Assembly (NCBI GenBank): GCA_019310535.1
Contig: JAFDED010000001.1
Span: forward strand, 84,846 to 148,845
Source: Deltaproteobacteria bacterium
GTDB lineage: Bacteria > Desulfobacterota > JAFDED01
Direction of reading: 5' to 3'
Length of the DNA: 64,000 nt
In this document: positions 29,071-39,445 of the stretch, in pieces
Layout of the letters: each line of letters begins with the position of its first letter
How positions within the stretch are numbered: position 1 is the first letter of the stretch
The notes under the pieces: generated by a model
The model's input: the letters and a program-made list of their open reading frames with translations, nothing else
The model's database searches: none
What the model was told of the DNA's origin: nothing
Translations under genes and position numbers: made by a program

Positions 29071-30000
29071 TCAATACAGCCCGGGAGGGAACGTCTCTAT
29101 ACAATACCTTGCCAATTCCTCACAGGTCGGGAACCATACCCCGGGTTTTTTCTTCATTTCTTGAATGAGCTTATCGAGCATGGCGATTCTGAGAGAACGT
29201 CCCGAAATAAAGGCATGAAGGACAACATTCATGTAACTTCCTGTTTTGTATAGCTGTCTGAATGCCGATGCCCAAATATCGTACACTTTACTGGGATCTG
29301 CAAGACGCTGGCCGGCACTGTCACTCTCAACCCAACCGAAGTTGAAATACATCGCGTCATCAAGAACATAGTGAAAAGGAAAGTTAAGAATCCAATTCTG
29401 TCTTTCCGCATCCGTCACATAGTAAGGATAATTATCCGCAACATCATGCGATGTGTAGATATACCCTTGCTCTTTCAACAAAGAGAGCTTATGCCTGCTC
29501 CTGGTTCCCACCGGTTTCTTCCCGCATAATTGTTCAATAGCCGTTGTTGCTTTGCTTAGATGATCTTTCTCCAATTCGATGTCGGCTGGAACACGGTGTT
29601 CCCACATATGGTTGGCCACCTCATGGCCTCTTTTTGCGGCTTCTTTCAATGATTCAGGATAGAGTTCGCAAATGCGACCCACGGTAAAGATGGTTGCCTT
29701 GATGTCATGTTTTTCGAAAAGATCCAAAAGGCGCCAGATACCCACCCGACCACCGAATTCTCCCTTGGTCAGTTGCATAACGGGTTCGTTGTACAGCCTT
29801 CGTCGAAGCTGTGCGTCAAAATCAACAGTGAAATTGACCGCCAATCGCACTCCTTTAGGATACTTAAAATTTTCTATACGGGTACAGCTGGAGCAGTATT
29901 CCGCAGAGGCTTTTTTTAAGTCAGCCAGTTCATCTTTTAAATTATTTTCTTTTTCAGGTTGCATTATCAAACCTCCCATTCGCAGAAATGAGGAGCGCAA
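29071..30000 (-). CDS. Polysaccharide deacetylase family protein (PuuE-like NodB fold)
   Basis: LAVNFTVDFDAQLRR, GRVGIWRLLDLFEKHDIKATIFTVGRICELYPESLKEAAKRGHEVANHMWEH. Confidence 0.88.
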   Translation of the reverse strand: MRSSFLRMGGLIMQPEKENNLKDELADLKKASAEYCSSCTRIENFKYPKGVRLAVNFTVDFDAQLRRRLYNEPVMQLTKGEFGGRVGIWRLLDLFEKHDIKATIFTVGRICELYPESLKEAAKRGHEVANHMWEHRVPADIELEKDHLSKATTAIEQLCGKKPVGTRSRHKLSLLKEQGYIYTSHDVADNYPYYVTDAERQNWILNFPFHYVLDDAMYFNFGWVESDSAGQRLADPSKVYDIWASAFRQLYKTGSYMNVVLHAFISGRSLRIAMLDKLIQEMKKKPGVWFPTCEELARYCIETFPPGLY

Positions 30001-30073
30001 GCGCTCAGTAGCATCATCCCATCAGTTCTTCAGGATATTTTGAGCAGCCCTGGATGATGTGAAGCTGCTTCAG

Positions 30074-31270
30074 TTACTGTTGAGCTGTTGCCTGAGCGAA
30101 TTCCTCTTTGATCTTTCCTGCCAGATCTGGGTCCGTAAAGATATCGATAGCAGTCATTCCAAAAACCTTTGCTGTCTTTATCGTGGTCTCATAGGCCTGT
30201 GGGGAGGCCGAGGCCTTGGCAGACTCGATAGAATGCCAGGGGGTTCCTCTGGGAACAATGGCAATAAACGGATGGATGGCCGGGGCAACATGGCTGACAT
30301 TTCCCATATCCGTTGCCGCCCCTCTTCGATGAAGTTTCTCAACAGGCACTCCCAAAGCCGTTAGGTTTTTAGCAAATGTATCAGCAAGCGTCAGGTTGTT
30401 TATCATGTTCACATACGTATTAGCGTATTTCTTGATGTTGCCCGTCGCCCCTGTCGCCAAAGCCGCTCCCTGAGCCGCATTTTTTACCTTCTCAATGACT
30501 TCCTGAAAATACTGTACATCTTCCACCCGAATCTGCAGTCTTGTCACCGCCCTGTCGGGTACAATATTGGGTGAGACTCCGCCCTCGGTGATGATGCCGA
30601 ATACTCGTGCATCGTCCTTCAAGAGAAGCCTGAATGAGTTCACCGCATGCCAGAAAATCATCACCGCTTCCAGCGCGTTAATACCCTTGCTGGAACTCTC
30701 AGCATTACCGGCATTCGCCGCTTTGCCGATGAATTCGATCTCAAGCGCTTCCCGGTTAAAAGACTGGCAAACCACCGTGGTCCGATCCAGCGCGTGCATG
30801 ATCATGGCTGCGTCCAGACCCCTGAACTCGTCCAGCATAACCACCTTACCACCTGCATTATCAGGAACGCCCTCCTCTGCCGGTGTCCCAAAAATCAGTA
30901 AGGTGCCATTCATCTCAGGCATAAGTTTCGCGAGGGCAATGCCAGCTCCCACTGCCGAAGCAGCACTGAGGTTGTGCCCGCATGCATGCCCCAATCCAGG
31001 TAAGGCATCGTATTCAGCGAGAATTGCAACCTTAGGTCTTTCTGATTTTCCCCTCAAGACAGCTTTAAACGCTGTCGGCAAGCCCGCCACCCTCCTGATC
31101 AGCTCGAATCCATTCTCCTCCAGCTTGGAAGTTAATAATTCACAGGCCTTGTATTCTTCATAACCAATCTCAGGGTTCTGATGGAGATATTTTGCAATTT
31201 CCACAATTTTATCTTTAATAGAATCAACACGTTCCTGAACGTTCCTTTTTAATGCTTCTTTTGCAGTCAT
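30074..31270 (-). CDS. M20-family amidohydrolase/aminoacylase
   Basis: HQNPEIGYEEYKACELL, VAILAEYDALPGLGHACGHNLSAASAVGAGIAL; start at 31270 preferred. Confidence 0.9.
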   Translation of the reverse strand: MTAKEALKRNVQERVDSIKDKIVEIAKYLHQNPEIGYEEYKACELLTSKLEENGFELIRRVAGLPTAFKAVLRGKSERPKVAILAEYDALPGLGHACGHNLSAASAVGAGIALAKLMPEMNGTLLIFGTPAEEGVPDNAGGKVVMLDEFRGLDAAMIMHALDRTTVVCQSFNREALEIEFIGKAANAGNAESSSKGINALEAVMIFWHAVNSFRLLLKDDARVFGIITEGGVSPNIVPDRAVTRLQIRVEDVQYFQEVIEKVKNAAQGAALATGATGNIKKYANTYVNMINNLTLADTFAKNLTALGVPVEKLHRRGAATDMGNVSHVAPAIHPFIAIVPRGTPWHSIESAKASASPQAYETTIKTAKVFGMTAIDIFTDPDLAGKIKEEFAQATAQQ

Positions 31271-31749
31271 ATTTTTTGCCCTCCTGTGCTGTTTATTGTT
31301 TCCTCGGCTTCTCCACTTTCCCTGTCGACCTGAAGCAGAGAGAAAGGGCTGACAGGAAGAGGAGCCTGGTTTCCCGAGGTAAACTCCGTTACGAGGTTTT
31401 GCATCGCTTTGTCGTATGTGCTGACAATTCGTCACACCGTATGGAAAAAAAGCATACAGATTAATAAACGGAGAGATAAAAATACGATTTTCGCTCTAAA
31501 CGGCCACGTATGAGCACTAAACTTGTATCCGCACCGGGCGGATGGAGGTTTACCGGAAAGGAGCTTTCGTGTGCCGGACAGGTGCATGCTACGGATATGG
31601 ACCAGAGGTGCCATTGGTCAAGACGAAATCGCTCCACATAGTGACACACAACAGATAAAACATCAGCTCTACGAGAGAGCAGGCAACTGCGCACGGGGCG
31701 CACCGGGGCTCAGGGTGAGGCTTTCCGTTCAGCCTTGGGCCCCTTTTTA

Positions 31750-33348
31750 TCATACATACAGGGCCATTCCTCCATCTCGCGGGTCGGCAGCTCCTTTCAT
31801 TTCTCCTGAGTTAGGATCCACGCAAATGGCATGGACACGCCCGGAGATGACTCGGTGATATGAGAACAGGCTGTGATCAACCCGATTGCCCATTTTTTCC
31901 AACTGGAGTACGGTTTTCGATGGCACTCGAGACTCTATCGTGATGGTTTCCCCCTCACAATGGAAACGGGGCAGGGAAATCGCCTCCATGACGGGCATCC
32001 TGAAGTCAATGGCGTTAATGATCGTCTGCAATACACCCGTGATGATTCCATGTCCGCCGGGTGCTCCCAGGACCATGAATAATTCCCCATCCCGAAAAAC
32101 CAAGCATGGTGCCATGCCCGTGATGCGTCGCTTTCCGGGCGCTATGGAATTGGCATGCCCGGGGACAGGATTGAAGCGGTGCATCTGGCCGTTGAAAATG
32201 AAACCAAGTCCAGGTATCACAACCCCGGAGCTTGCGGCAACGGAATGAGTCAGTGAAACTGCGTTTCCATCGGCGTCAACCGTGCTGACATGCGTCGTGT
32301 TGGAGTGTGAGGAGTCCACTGAATCGCATCCTTTCCCCGCATCCATGTTCTCCCTGCACCTCACGGCATAACCGGGTGAGAGCAACCTATCCGTTGGGAT
32401 GAAGACAAATTTTGGGTCTCCCAGAAAATTACGCATATCTCTGAAAGCGATGCGCATCGCCCGGGACACCAAGTGTATGTATTCTGCGGAGTTATATTCC
32501 AGCTCTTGGAGGTCAAATCCCTCCAGGATGTTCAACATCTCAAGGGTCACCAGGCCTCCGGCGGGCGGAATTGCTCCATAAACATGGTAGTTCCTATAGT
32601 TCAGGCAAAGAGGAGACGCCGTCACAGTCTGGTAATTGGCCAAGTCCGCCTCGTCTATAAGTCCGTCATTCTTTCGAAAATCTTCGGCGATCTTCTTGGC
32701 GATCTCCCCTTTATAAAAAACATCGGGACCTTTTTCTGCAATGGCCTCAAGGGTTCGGCCGTAGTCGGCATTTACCACCTTTTGCCCTACTTCCAACAGT
32801 TCCCCGTTGTTGGTGTATATGGCCGAGGCAGTCGCGGTGGCATTGAAGCGCCTGATCTCGGGTAACCTTCCCGGCGCGGCAGGCTCAGTCCAGACTCGCC
32901 ACTGGTCAGGGCGAACAATCCATCCATCGTATGCGAGGCGGATAGCCGGCTCCATGACCGTCCATAATGACAAGCGGCCGTATTCCTCATGCGCTTGGCA
33001 AAGGCCCTTGACGGACCCGGGAACTGTGGGAGCCAGGTAACCGATCTGATTGGTGTAATTTGCAACCGTGTAAGTTCCGGTGACAGTGGGCTGCGCCTTC
33101 CCGGGAACCGTTCCATGGAAAGAGATCTCAATAACCTGCTTTGTAGAAGCGAGGTAAACAAGCATCGTTCCGAAGCCACCGATGGACGTCATAGAGGGGT
33201 CTATGACTGCCTGGGCGAAGGCCGTTCCCACGGCGGCATCTATGGCATTCCCCCCTTGATGAAACATTTCCGCTCCGGCTTCAACTGCCAGTGGCTGCGG
33301 GGCTACGACAATGTTTTTCCCTTTTGGCGTGTTCTTCGTGCTCGACAT
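31750..33348 (-). CDS. Gamma-glutamyltransferase family protein
   Basis: EMFHQGGNAIDAAVGTAFAQAVIDP; catalytic region SNTTHVSTVDADGNAVSLTHS; start at 33348 preferred. Confidence 0.92.
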   Translation of the reverse strand: MSSTKNTPKGKNIVVAPQPLAVEAGAEMFHQGGNAIDAAVGTAFAQAVIDPSMTSIGGFGTMLVYLASTKQVIEISFHGTVPGKAQPTVTGTYTVANYTNQIGYLAPTVPGSVKGLCQAHEEYGRLSLWTVMEPAIRLAYDGWIVRPDQWRVWTEPAAPGRLPEIRRFNATATASAIYTNNGELLEVGQKVVNADYGRTLEAIAEKGPDVFYKGEIAKKIAEDFRKNDGLIDEADLANYQTVTASPLCLNYRNYHVYGAIPPAGGLVTLEMLNILEGFDLQELEYNSAEYIHLVSRAMRIAFRDMRNFLGDPKFVFIPTDRLLSPGYAVRCRENMDAGKGCDSVDSSHSNTTHVSTVDADGNAVSLTHSVAASSGVVIPGLGFIFNGQMHRFNPVPGHANSIAPGKRRITGMAPCLVFRDGELFMVLGAPGGHGIITGVLQTIINAIDFRMPVMEAISLPRFHCEGETITIESRVPSKTVLQLEKMGNRVDHSLFSYHRVISGRVHAICVDPNSGEMKGAADPRDGGMALYV

Positions 33349-33535
33349 CCTCCTATCTCCTTTCCCCTGTGGAGCTTCTCGCATCTTCGTCCTTTCTCGG
33401 CCATCCCACTCCCGCACACATCTTTAGCCGATGTACCAGGCAAAAAGGATGAAATTTTCACGAGTTTCCATGGTTCCTTTGCAGAGTGACGGTGGGCAAT
33501 GCCTCCGCCATGCCCTAAGTGCATAAAGCCGGATA

Positions 33536-34564
33536 TTACGAGAATATGTGTGCCTTCAGTAATGGCGGTGCAGGAATATACTGAAGCGAAGTGCCGCGGA
33601 GTTTGCCCAGTGACTCGATGTTCCTTCGTTGCATGAATGCCTCGATGTCTTTCAAAAAAACATTCGCCGCATTATTATTTCTATAAATGGCTGTGCATAT
33701 CTGGGCTGCGGAACTTCCCACCATTATAGCTTCCACTATATCTTCACCTTTATAAAAACCGCCTGAAGGAATGAGGGGAGTGTCGGTCAACCGTGCGATA
33801 TAGGCTGTGTGGAGTATGGTGCTGGCTTTAACCGGACCGTGGCTCATAGGACAAATAGGAATTTTTTTCTTTATTTGAAGAAGAACATTTCCGGGAAATT
33901 TTGGCTTACCCGTTTCCACATCTATTACCAGGCAGGGAATCTTTCCACCGATAAAGGAGTAAGCATCTGGTCGTGCCTCTTTATCTACTTTATTGATAAA
34001 TTCTTCCTTGATCATGGAACTGAGTGAGCATTTAGCCCAAACGGGAACACTTACTGTTGACTTTACCCCCTGAATGGCCTCTACCGCCCTTTCCGGAGTC
34101 TGAGACCAGTAGCTTCCCAATCTTTCGTAATCAGGCCCAAGATGAGGACCCGTGGCGGAACACACCATATTCATTTCAATGATGTCCGCACCCGCTTCTA
34201 CAAACCTTTTGGCGATGTGATTCATCTCTTCGGCGGTATTCCCGGCGAGGCTTCCTACGATAAGACAATTTTCAGATTCTGCAAGTTTTTTTACCGCTGC
34301 AATTGATCTATACATCCTCTCCATCCCGGGATTCCTTACTGCCTCCGCTCCACTTAGCATCAACTTTCTATCCGGATCGTACCAGAATATCCTGGGAAGC
34401 GGGGAACCCTTCAGGGGTTTAATAGTCGTCGTCTTCGTGATAACAGCACCGAATCCTTTACGTATATATTTCTCTAATCCTCGCTCACTAACTGAATAAG
34501 AGGCTGATGCCAATATGAGAGGATTCTTTAATTGTACATTCCCAATCCCAACGTTGAGTTCCAT
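33536..34564 (-). CDS. Dihydroorotate dehydrogenase-like protein (PreA/PyrD family)
   Basis: NPLILASASYSVSERGLEKYIRKGFGAVITKTTTIKP; ADIIEMNMVCSATGPHLGPDYERLG; IPSGGFYKGEDIVEAIMVGSSAAQICTAIYR. Confidence 0.85.
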   Translation of the reverse strand: MELNVGIGNVQLKNPLILASASYSVSERGLEKYIRKGFGAVITKTTTIKPLKGSPLPRIFWYDPDRKLMLSGAEAVRNPGMERMYRSIAAVKKLAESENCLIVGSLAGNTAEEMNHIAKRFVEAGADIIEMNMVCSATGPHLGPDYERLGSYWSQTPERAVEAIQGVKSTVSVPVWAKCSLSSMIKEEFINKVDKEARPDAYSFIGGKIPCLVIDVETGKPKFPGNVLLQIKKKIPICPMSHGPVKASTILHTAYIARLTDTPLIPSGGFYKGEDIVEAIMVGSSAAQICTAIYRNNNAANVFLKDIEAFMQRRNIESLGKLRGTSLQYIPAPPLLKAHIFS

Positions 34565-34639
34565 ATCTCGTTCTCCTCTTCTATTGAAAATCTGGTTTCA
34601 TACCCATTAGGAGGATCAACCCTGGTGGATTTGGAGGAT

Positions 34640-34830
34640 TGCCTCAACTGATGCTTTTACCATGACAGTGAGTGTCAAAGCACTATGAGTTTTTCTTGGA
34701 CTCGAGGACTTCCTGCAATGACATCCCGGAGCGCCACCACAATTGCTCAGGTTTATTAAAATCTTTTACCTTTTCTATCAGGGCGCTCTTCTCTTCCATG
34801 TCCATGGGCACAAACTCATCTGCCAGCCGA
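34640..34830 (-). pseudogene. Aldo/keto reductase C-terminal fragment, duplicate of the tail of the gene at 35582..36469
   Basis: Nucleotide-level similarity to about 35530..35740; minus-strand LADEFVPMDMEEKSALIEKVKDFNKPEQLWWRSGMSLQEVLESKKNS. Confidence 0.85.
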
Positions 34831-35013
34831 AAGCCGAAGCTGCTTCTCCGGCGGTCATTTTTTTCTCCAATAAGGCTTGTATCACCCTATAACGCTTCAT
34901 CTCTCTCATGGTAAAGGTCACCTCTTTTTCCATCCAGCACCTCCTTCTTATTAGGAAGTGCCTCAATATCAGCAGATTTTAAAGAAGGGTGACATAATCA
35001 TAGTGCATTAACA
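34831..35013 (-). mobile_element. IS remnant (same left end as 28262..28480, inverted)
   Basis: Minus strand tgttaatgcactatgattatgtcacccttctttaaaatctgctgatattgaggcacttcctaa; MEKEVTFTMREMKRYRVIQALLEKKMTAGEAA. Confidence 0.8.
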
Positions 35014-35068
35014 ATCAAACAACTAAACCTTGACATTTCGGCGGATGGAGGATATAAAATTATTTAGA

Positions 35069-35145
<77 letters not shown>

Positions 35146-35156
35146 GTTGATTTTGA

Positions 35157-35186
35157 GGGGTTACGCGAGGCTGTAACCCCTTTTTA
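35157..35186 (+). terminator. Rho-independent terminator after tRNA-fMet
   Basis: GGGGTTAC gcgaggct GTAACCCC followed by ttttt. Confidence 0.88.
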
Positions 35187-35581
35187 TTATCAAGCGTGCC
35201 TGTATCTTTCAGGGACAGATTCAAATTGAAAAAGATCACTGGTCGCATTGAGCAGAGCTGATCCGTCTTGCCGTGTCAAGTTAAGCACAAACCTCACATC
35301 CTTCCTCATGATCATTTCTGTCAATGCCCGTGTCGGAATGATGTGTACAGGCGGGAAATAATACGCTTGTAGAATGACAACACTCAACGAATTTTGTCGA
35401 CATATCTTTCAGTCAATAAAGGTATGAGCCCTCCATCCCTCCTTTAACAGGTAACTCTGGGATGGATTGCAGGTAAAACGCTGATGAATTTCAATTACCG
35501 TTTTGGTTCCGGCTTGTCCGGGTTAGGGTGTGGAAGATAGCCTCGCCGTCTGCTTCCGTCATGACAGTAAGGCTAAAGGCT

Positions 35582-36469
35582 TTAGGACTTTTTTTGGGAC
35601 TCGATGGCTTCCTGCCGCGACATACCGGAGCGCCACCACAACTGCTCAGGTCTATTAAACTCTTTTACCTTCTCTATGAGCGATCTCTTCTCCTCAACAT
35701 CCATGGGGATGAACTCATCAGCCAACCGGTTGAGATGCACGAGAAGCTTCATGGAATCGATGCCGACCACCAACACGTGAACGGGTTCGGAGAGCCCAAA
35801 ACGCACCGCCTCGTCCCCCAAGTGGGATATGAGCCCGTGCCCCGCAACCTTCATACCGATCTTGCCGCGGTTGTGGGCATCGAGAGCCTCGGTAACGTGT
35901 GGAACAAAGGCCTTATCCTGAAAATTGGTGACGAGGTAATCCAGCGGCCCTGCCGAGTAAAAGGCCACATCGAAATCAAAGCGCCGCATGGATTCCAGCA
36001 GCACGTCCACACCGGAGTGATTGCTGACCCCTAAAAATCGCGCTTTTCCTGCTTCCCGCGCCTTGACGATTGTCTCCAACGCACCGCCCTTGCGGGTCAC
36101 CGCATCGAGATCCTCCATCGTGCAAACGCCGTGCAGGTGCAGCAAATCGACGTAGTCGGTATTCAACCTCTTCAGGCTTTTGTCAAGCTGTTTCTCGGCA
36201 CCTTCAGAATCACGCTCTCTCAGCTTGGTTACGAGAAATGCATCTTTGCGCCTCGTTTTCATCACCATGCCGATGCGCCTCTCACTTTCACCGTAGCCGT
36301 ATATATGAGCGGTATCCAGGTAGTTGAGGCCCATATCCAGAGCCCGGTGAACCAAGGCAAAAGCCTCGTCCTCATCCGGGGCGCAAACACCTGCAAACCC
36401 CCCACCCATGCCGATTATCGAGACGCTAGCACCGGTGCGGCCAAGAATGATTCGTTTCATGAGACTCAT
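35582..36469 (-). CDS. Aldo/keto reductase
   Basis: VSIIGMGGGFAG; GLNYLDTAHIYGYGESERRIG; LNTDYVDLLHLHG. Confidence 0.92.
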   Translation of the reverse strand: MSLMKRIILGRTGASVSIIGMGGGFAGVCAPDEDEAFALVHRALDMGLNYLDTAHIYGYGESERRIGMVMKTRRKDAFLVTKLRERDSEGAEKQLDKSLKRLNTDYVDLLHLHGVCTMEDLDAVTRKGGALETIVKAREAGKARFLGVSNHSGVDVLLESMRRFDFDVAFYSAGPLDYLVTNFQDKAFVPHVTEALDAHNRGKIGMKVAGHGLISHLGDEAVRFGLSEPVHVLVVGIDSMKLLVHLNRLADEFIPMDVEEKRSLIEKVKEFNRPEQLWWRSGMSRQEAIESQKKS

Positions 36470-36603
36470 TTCTCCTTTACGAGTGTTGGTTTAAAAAATA
36501 TTATCCTTTTCACCTCGCCAATCACTGCATGCCGCCGTGGTCTGGCGCACCACCCATACTTCCTTACATAGGAATTTCTTGCCTGCCCTTTAGTAGCACA
36601 ATT

Positions 36604-36893
36604 CAGCTCAATAATCAATTTTTGGCTATTTCGGTATTGCTGTGTTCCGGTGCTGTCTGTATGGGGCCCTGAATCTCAACATTCAAACAGGGATACCTCT
36701 TCAATGCTGGCACAACTCCGTCCAGGACAGGATAGTGGACGGGCTTGATATCCCATTTATCGACATCCAACTTAATTTCTTCAATTACACGGGCATCTCT
36801 TTTGATTCATCTTTGCACCCTTTGGTGTTCCGGGGTGTTTATCAATGTAGTCATAGACATCGTCATCATCCTTGTCCAATGGGCTCCCAGCAT
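36604..36893 (-). pseudogene. OmpA-family protein fragment, frameshifted
   Basis: Minus strand: LDKDDDDVYDYIDKHPGTPKGAKMNQKRC, then VIEEIKLDVDKWDIKPVHYPVLDGVVPALKRYPCLNVEIQG, then HTDSTGTQQYRNSQKLIIEL in a third frame; TSP3-like repeat plus OmpA peptidoglycan-binding motif. Confidence 0.78.
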
Positions 36894-37009
36894 TGTCAAC
36901 TGAAGTACACTCCTTCAACTGGACAAAATGTGTTAGAATACGAGACAGGATCTTAGGCCTCGATATGGGACGGAGATGATTTTGTCATAAAAAAAGCAAA
37001 AGATATTCA

Positions 37010-37206
37010 GTACGGGATTTAAGCGCAGAATTGTCGAAGAACTATTAAGCGGGGCCAATACACCTGCTCATCTAGTCCGTCGATACGAAATACCTTCAGG
37101 ACTTCCGTATCACAGGAAAAAGCGGTGCATAAAAGACGGATTTGAAAAATCCATTATCGATCCGATAGAATTATTATGCCTTAGAAAAACATGTGAAAGG
37201 ATATAA
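37010..37206 (+). mobile_element. IS3-family OrfA-like transposase remnant
   Basis: FSTGFKRRIVEELLSGANTPAHLVRRYEIPSGLPYHRKKRCIKDGFEKSIIDPIELLCLRKTCERI*; no start codon, no OrfB. Confidence 0.65.
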
Positions 37207-37237
37207 TCACCGGTTTCAGAGGATGGGAGGATAACTC

Positions 37238-37921
37238 ATGAAAAACATAGGTCTTTGGGTTTTATTTCTGCCGATTTTCTTCGGGATCGGTGTTCAATCA
37301 TACAACAAGGACCTAGAAATGACGGTCCTTTATGACCGGACGCAGGGACTCAAACCGGGGAATAAGGTTTATTTGCAAGATAAGGCCATAGGGATAGTGA
37401 AGGCAGTGAAAGTCGATACTAAGGGCCTCTTTAAAGTAAGCCTGCAAATCGAAAAGGATTTTCGACAGATGGTCACAGATCATTGTCGATTCATCATTCA
37501 GGATGACCTTCAATGGCCGGAAGACCGGTCTGTCGGCATAATCTGCATGGCTGAAGGCGGAAAACCTTTGAGCGACGGGGCCATGGTCAAAGGTAGCACC
37601 TCTTTCGCAGTCCTGTTAGAAGAGGGAGGCCGGGAGCTGGAGGCATGGTCTAAAAGGTTCCGGGAAGAGATGGATCGCTGGGAAAAGAATCTGCGCCATC
37701 TGCCGGAAAAAGAGTGGTACAAGAGGCTGGAGCGTGAGATGAAGTATTGGGCGCGGGAATTGGAGCATGTCGGGGAAAAAACTCGCCGCCAGTTTATAGA
37801 GAAAGTACTTCCGACTTTGGAAGAGGCGATTCGGGGGCTGAAGCGTCATTTGGAAGAGAAGGGAAGAGAAGAGGATGTCAGGCCCTTGGAAAGAAAACTA
37901 GAGGAGTTTAAAACCATTTGA
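37238..37921 (+). CDS. MlaD/MCE-domain-like protein
   Basis: LEMTVLYDRTQGLKPGNKVYLQDKAIGIVKAVKVDTKGLFKVSLQI. Confidence 0.75.
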   Translation: MKNIGLWVLFLPIFFGIGVQSYNKDLEMTVLYDRTQGLKPGNKVYLQDKAIGIVKAVKVDTKGLFKVSLQIEKDFRQMVTDHCRFIIQDDLQWPEDRSVGIICMAEGGKPLSDGAMVKGSTSFAVLLEEGGRELEAWSKRFREEMDRWEKNLRHLPEKEWYKRLEREMKYWARELEHVGEKTRRQFIEKVLPTLEEAIRGLKRHLEEKGREEDVRPLERKLEEFKTI

Positions 37922-38112
37922 TGCATAGTTGAATCCGAATCAGCAGTATATGTAAGCCCTCATCCTTAATATTCCCTAATGCTATATCTGATAAAATGAT
38001 AATCGACTTGTAATGGGCTCAGGGTCATTATCTGCCCGTTTTTTTCGGTTCTTTTACTCATGCCAGGCACTTTGGTAAATTGAAGGCCTGATATGCTCAG
38101 AATCAAGCCGAT

Positions 38113-39366
38113 TCAGATATCCGATGCTTTTTGTCGAAGCGTCGCCCACTTCACAAATTTCCCTACCGTAAGCCCTTGGACCAAGATGGAGAAGACCACG
38201 ACGACGTATGTGACGGCCAGGATCACTTCGCGCTCAGGGCCTAATGGCAGCGACAGCGCGAGGGCAACCGAGATGCCCCCCCGGAGGCCGCCCCACGTCA
38301 TAATTCGTATAGCCCCTGTACTGAACTCTCGAAAGGGACGGAGCAGCGTCACCTGTATTCCTACGGCGATAAAACGCGCAAAGAGCAAAACAGGTATAAT
38401 GAGCAGGCTCGCCAGAAGATACTGTTGCGTGAATGTAAGGACCAGTACCTCCAGGCCGATCAGCACGAACAACACAGCGTTGAGGATCTCATCCACGAGC
38501 TCCCAGAAAATATCCAAATGATGGCGTGTCTCCTCCGACATGGCGAGCAGACGACCATGGTTGCCGATGAGGAGGCCCGCTATCACGATAGCAATTGGTC
38601 CAGAAAGGTGAAGCAAGTTGGCCAGAGCATAGCCACCGGTCACAAGGGCGAGCGTGATCAGCAATTCGACCTGGTAGTTCTCCACGCTCTTGAGCATTCG
38701 ATAGGCTGCGTATCCAATGCCCAATCCAAACAGGCCGCCACCTATCGCCTCCTGCACAAATATCCGTCCGATGTAGCTTGCATGCACGGGTTTTCCTCCA
38801 GTGATAATCTCTAAAATGATGAAAAAGGCCACAACGCCTATCCCGTCATTGAATAGGGATTCCCCCGCGATTTGTATCTCCAGGTTTTTCGGCGCACCTG
38901 CGCTTTTCAAGATGCCAAGCACCGAGATCGGATCCGTGGGCGAAATGAGAGCCCCGAAGAGCAGGCAGTAGACGTACGACATATCAACTTTGAACCATTC
39001 CAACACTAGCCACGTCAGTGTACCGACGAGAAAGATAGACAGGAGTGTGCCAACCGTAGACAATGACCCTATAATCCACTTTCGCTTTAACAGGTCGTTG
39101 ATGTTGATGTGAAGCGCACCCGCGAACAAAAGAAAGCTGAGCAACCCTTGCAGTAGTGTCTTATCAAAATCAATGCTCCGCAACAATATTTCTGCCTTTT
39201 TTTCTAAGCCAAGGCCGCACGCACCCAGTGCATTGAGCGCCAGCGAAAGAGAAAGCGCTATTAGCATCACGCCGATGGTGACCGGCAAGCCAATATATTG
39301 GTAGTTGATGTAGCTGAACAAAGCGGTCAGCGTAATCAGGATGGCGAGTATGTTGAACAGGTCCAT
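38113..39366 (-). CDS. CPA1-family Na+/H+ antiporter (NhaP-like)
   Basis: Multi-TM; LLFGALISPTDPISVLGILKSAGAPKNLEIQIAGESLFNDGIGVVAFFIILEI. Confidence 0.92.
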   Translation of the reverse strand: MDLFNILAILITLTALFSYINYQYIGLPVTIGVMLIALSLSLALNALGACGLGLEKKAEILLRSIDFDKTLLQGLLSFLLFAGALHININDLLKRKWIIGSLSTVGTLLSIFLVGTLTWLVLEWFKVDMSYVYCLLFGALISPTDPISVLGILKSAGAPKNLEIQIAGESLFNDGIGVVAFFIILEIITGGKPVHASYIGRIFVQEAIGGGLFGLGIGYAAYRMLKSVENYQVELLITLALVTGGYALANLLHLSGPIAIVIAGLLIGNHGRLLAMSEETRHHLDIFWELVDEILNAVLFVLIGLEVLVLTFTQQYLLASLLIIPVLLFARFIAVGIQVTLLRPFREFSTGAIRIMTWGGLRGGISVALALSLPLGPEREVILAVTYVVVVFSILVQGLTVGKFVKWATLRQKASDI

Positions 39367-39445
39367 ATTTGACCCCCGGCGTGTGTTATCCCGACTTATT
39401 TCCGATCAATGTACACTATTTTCTGCAGGACGTTCCTCATGATTT

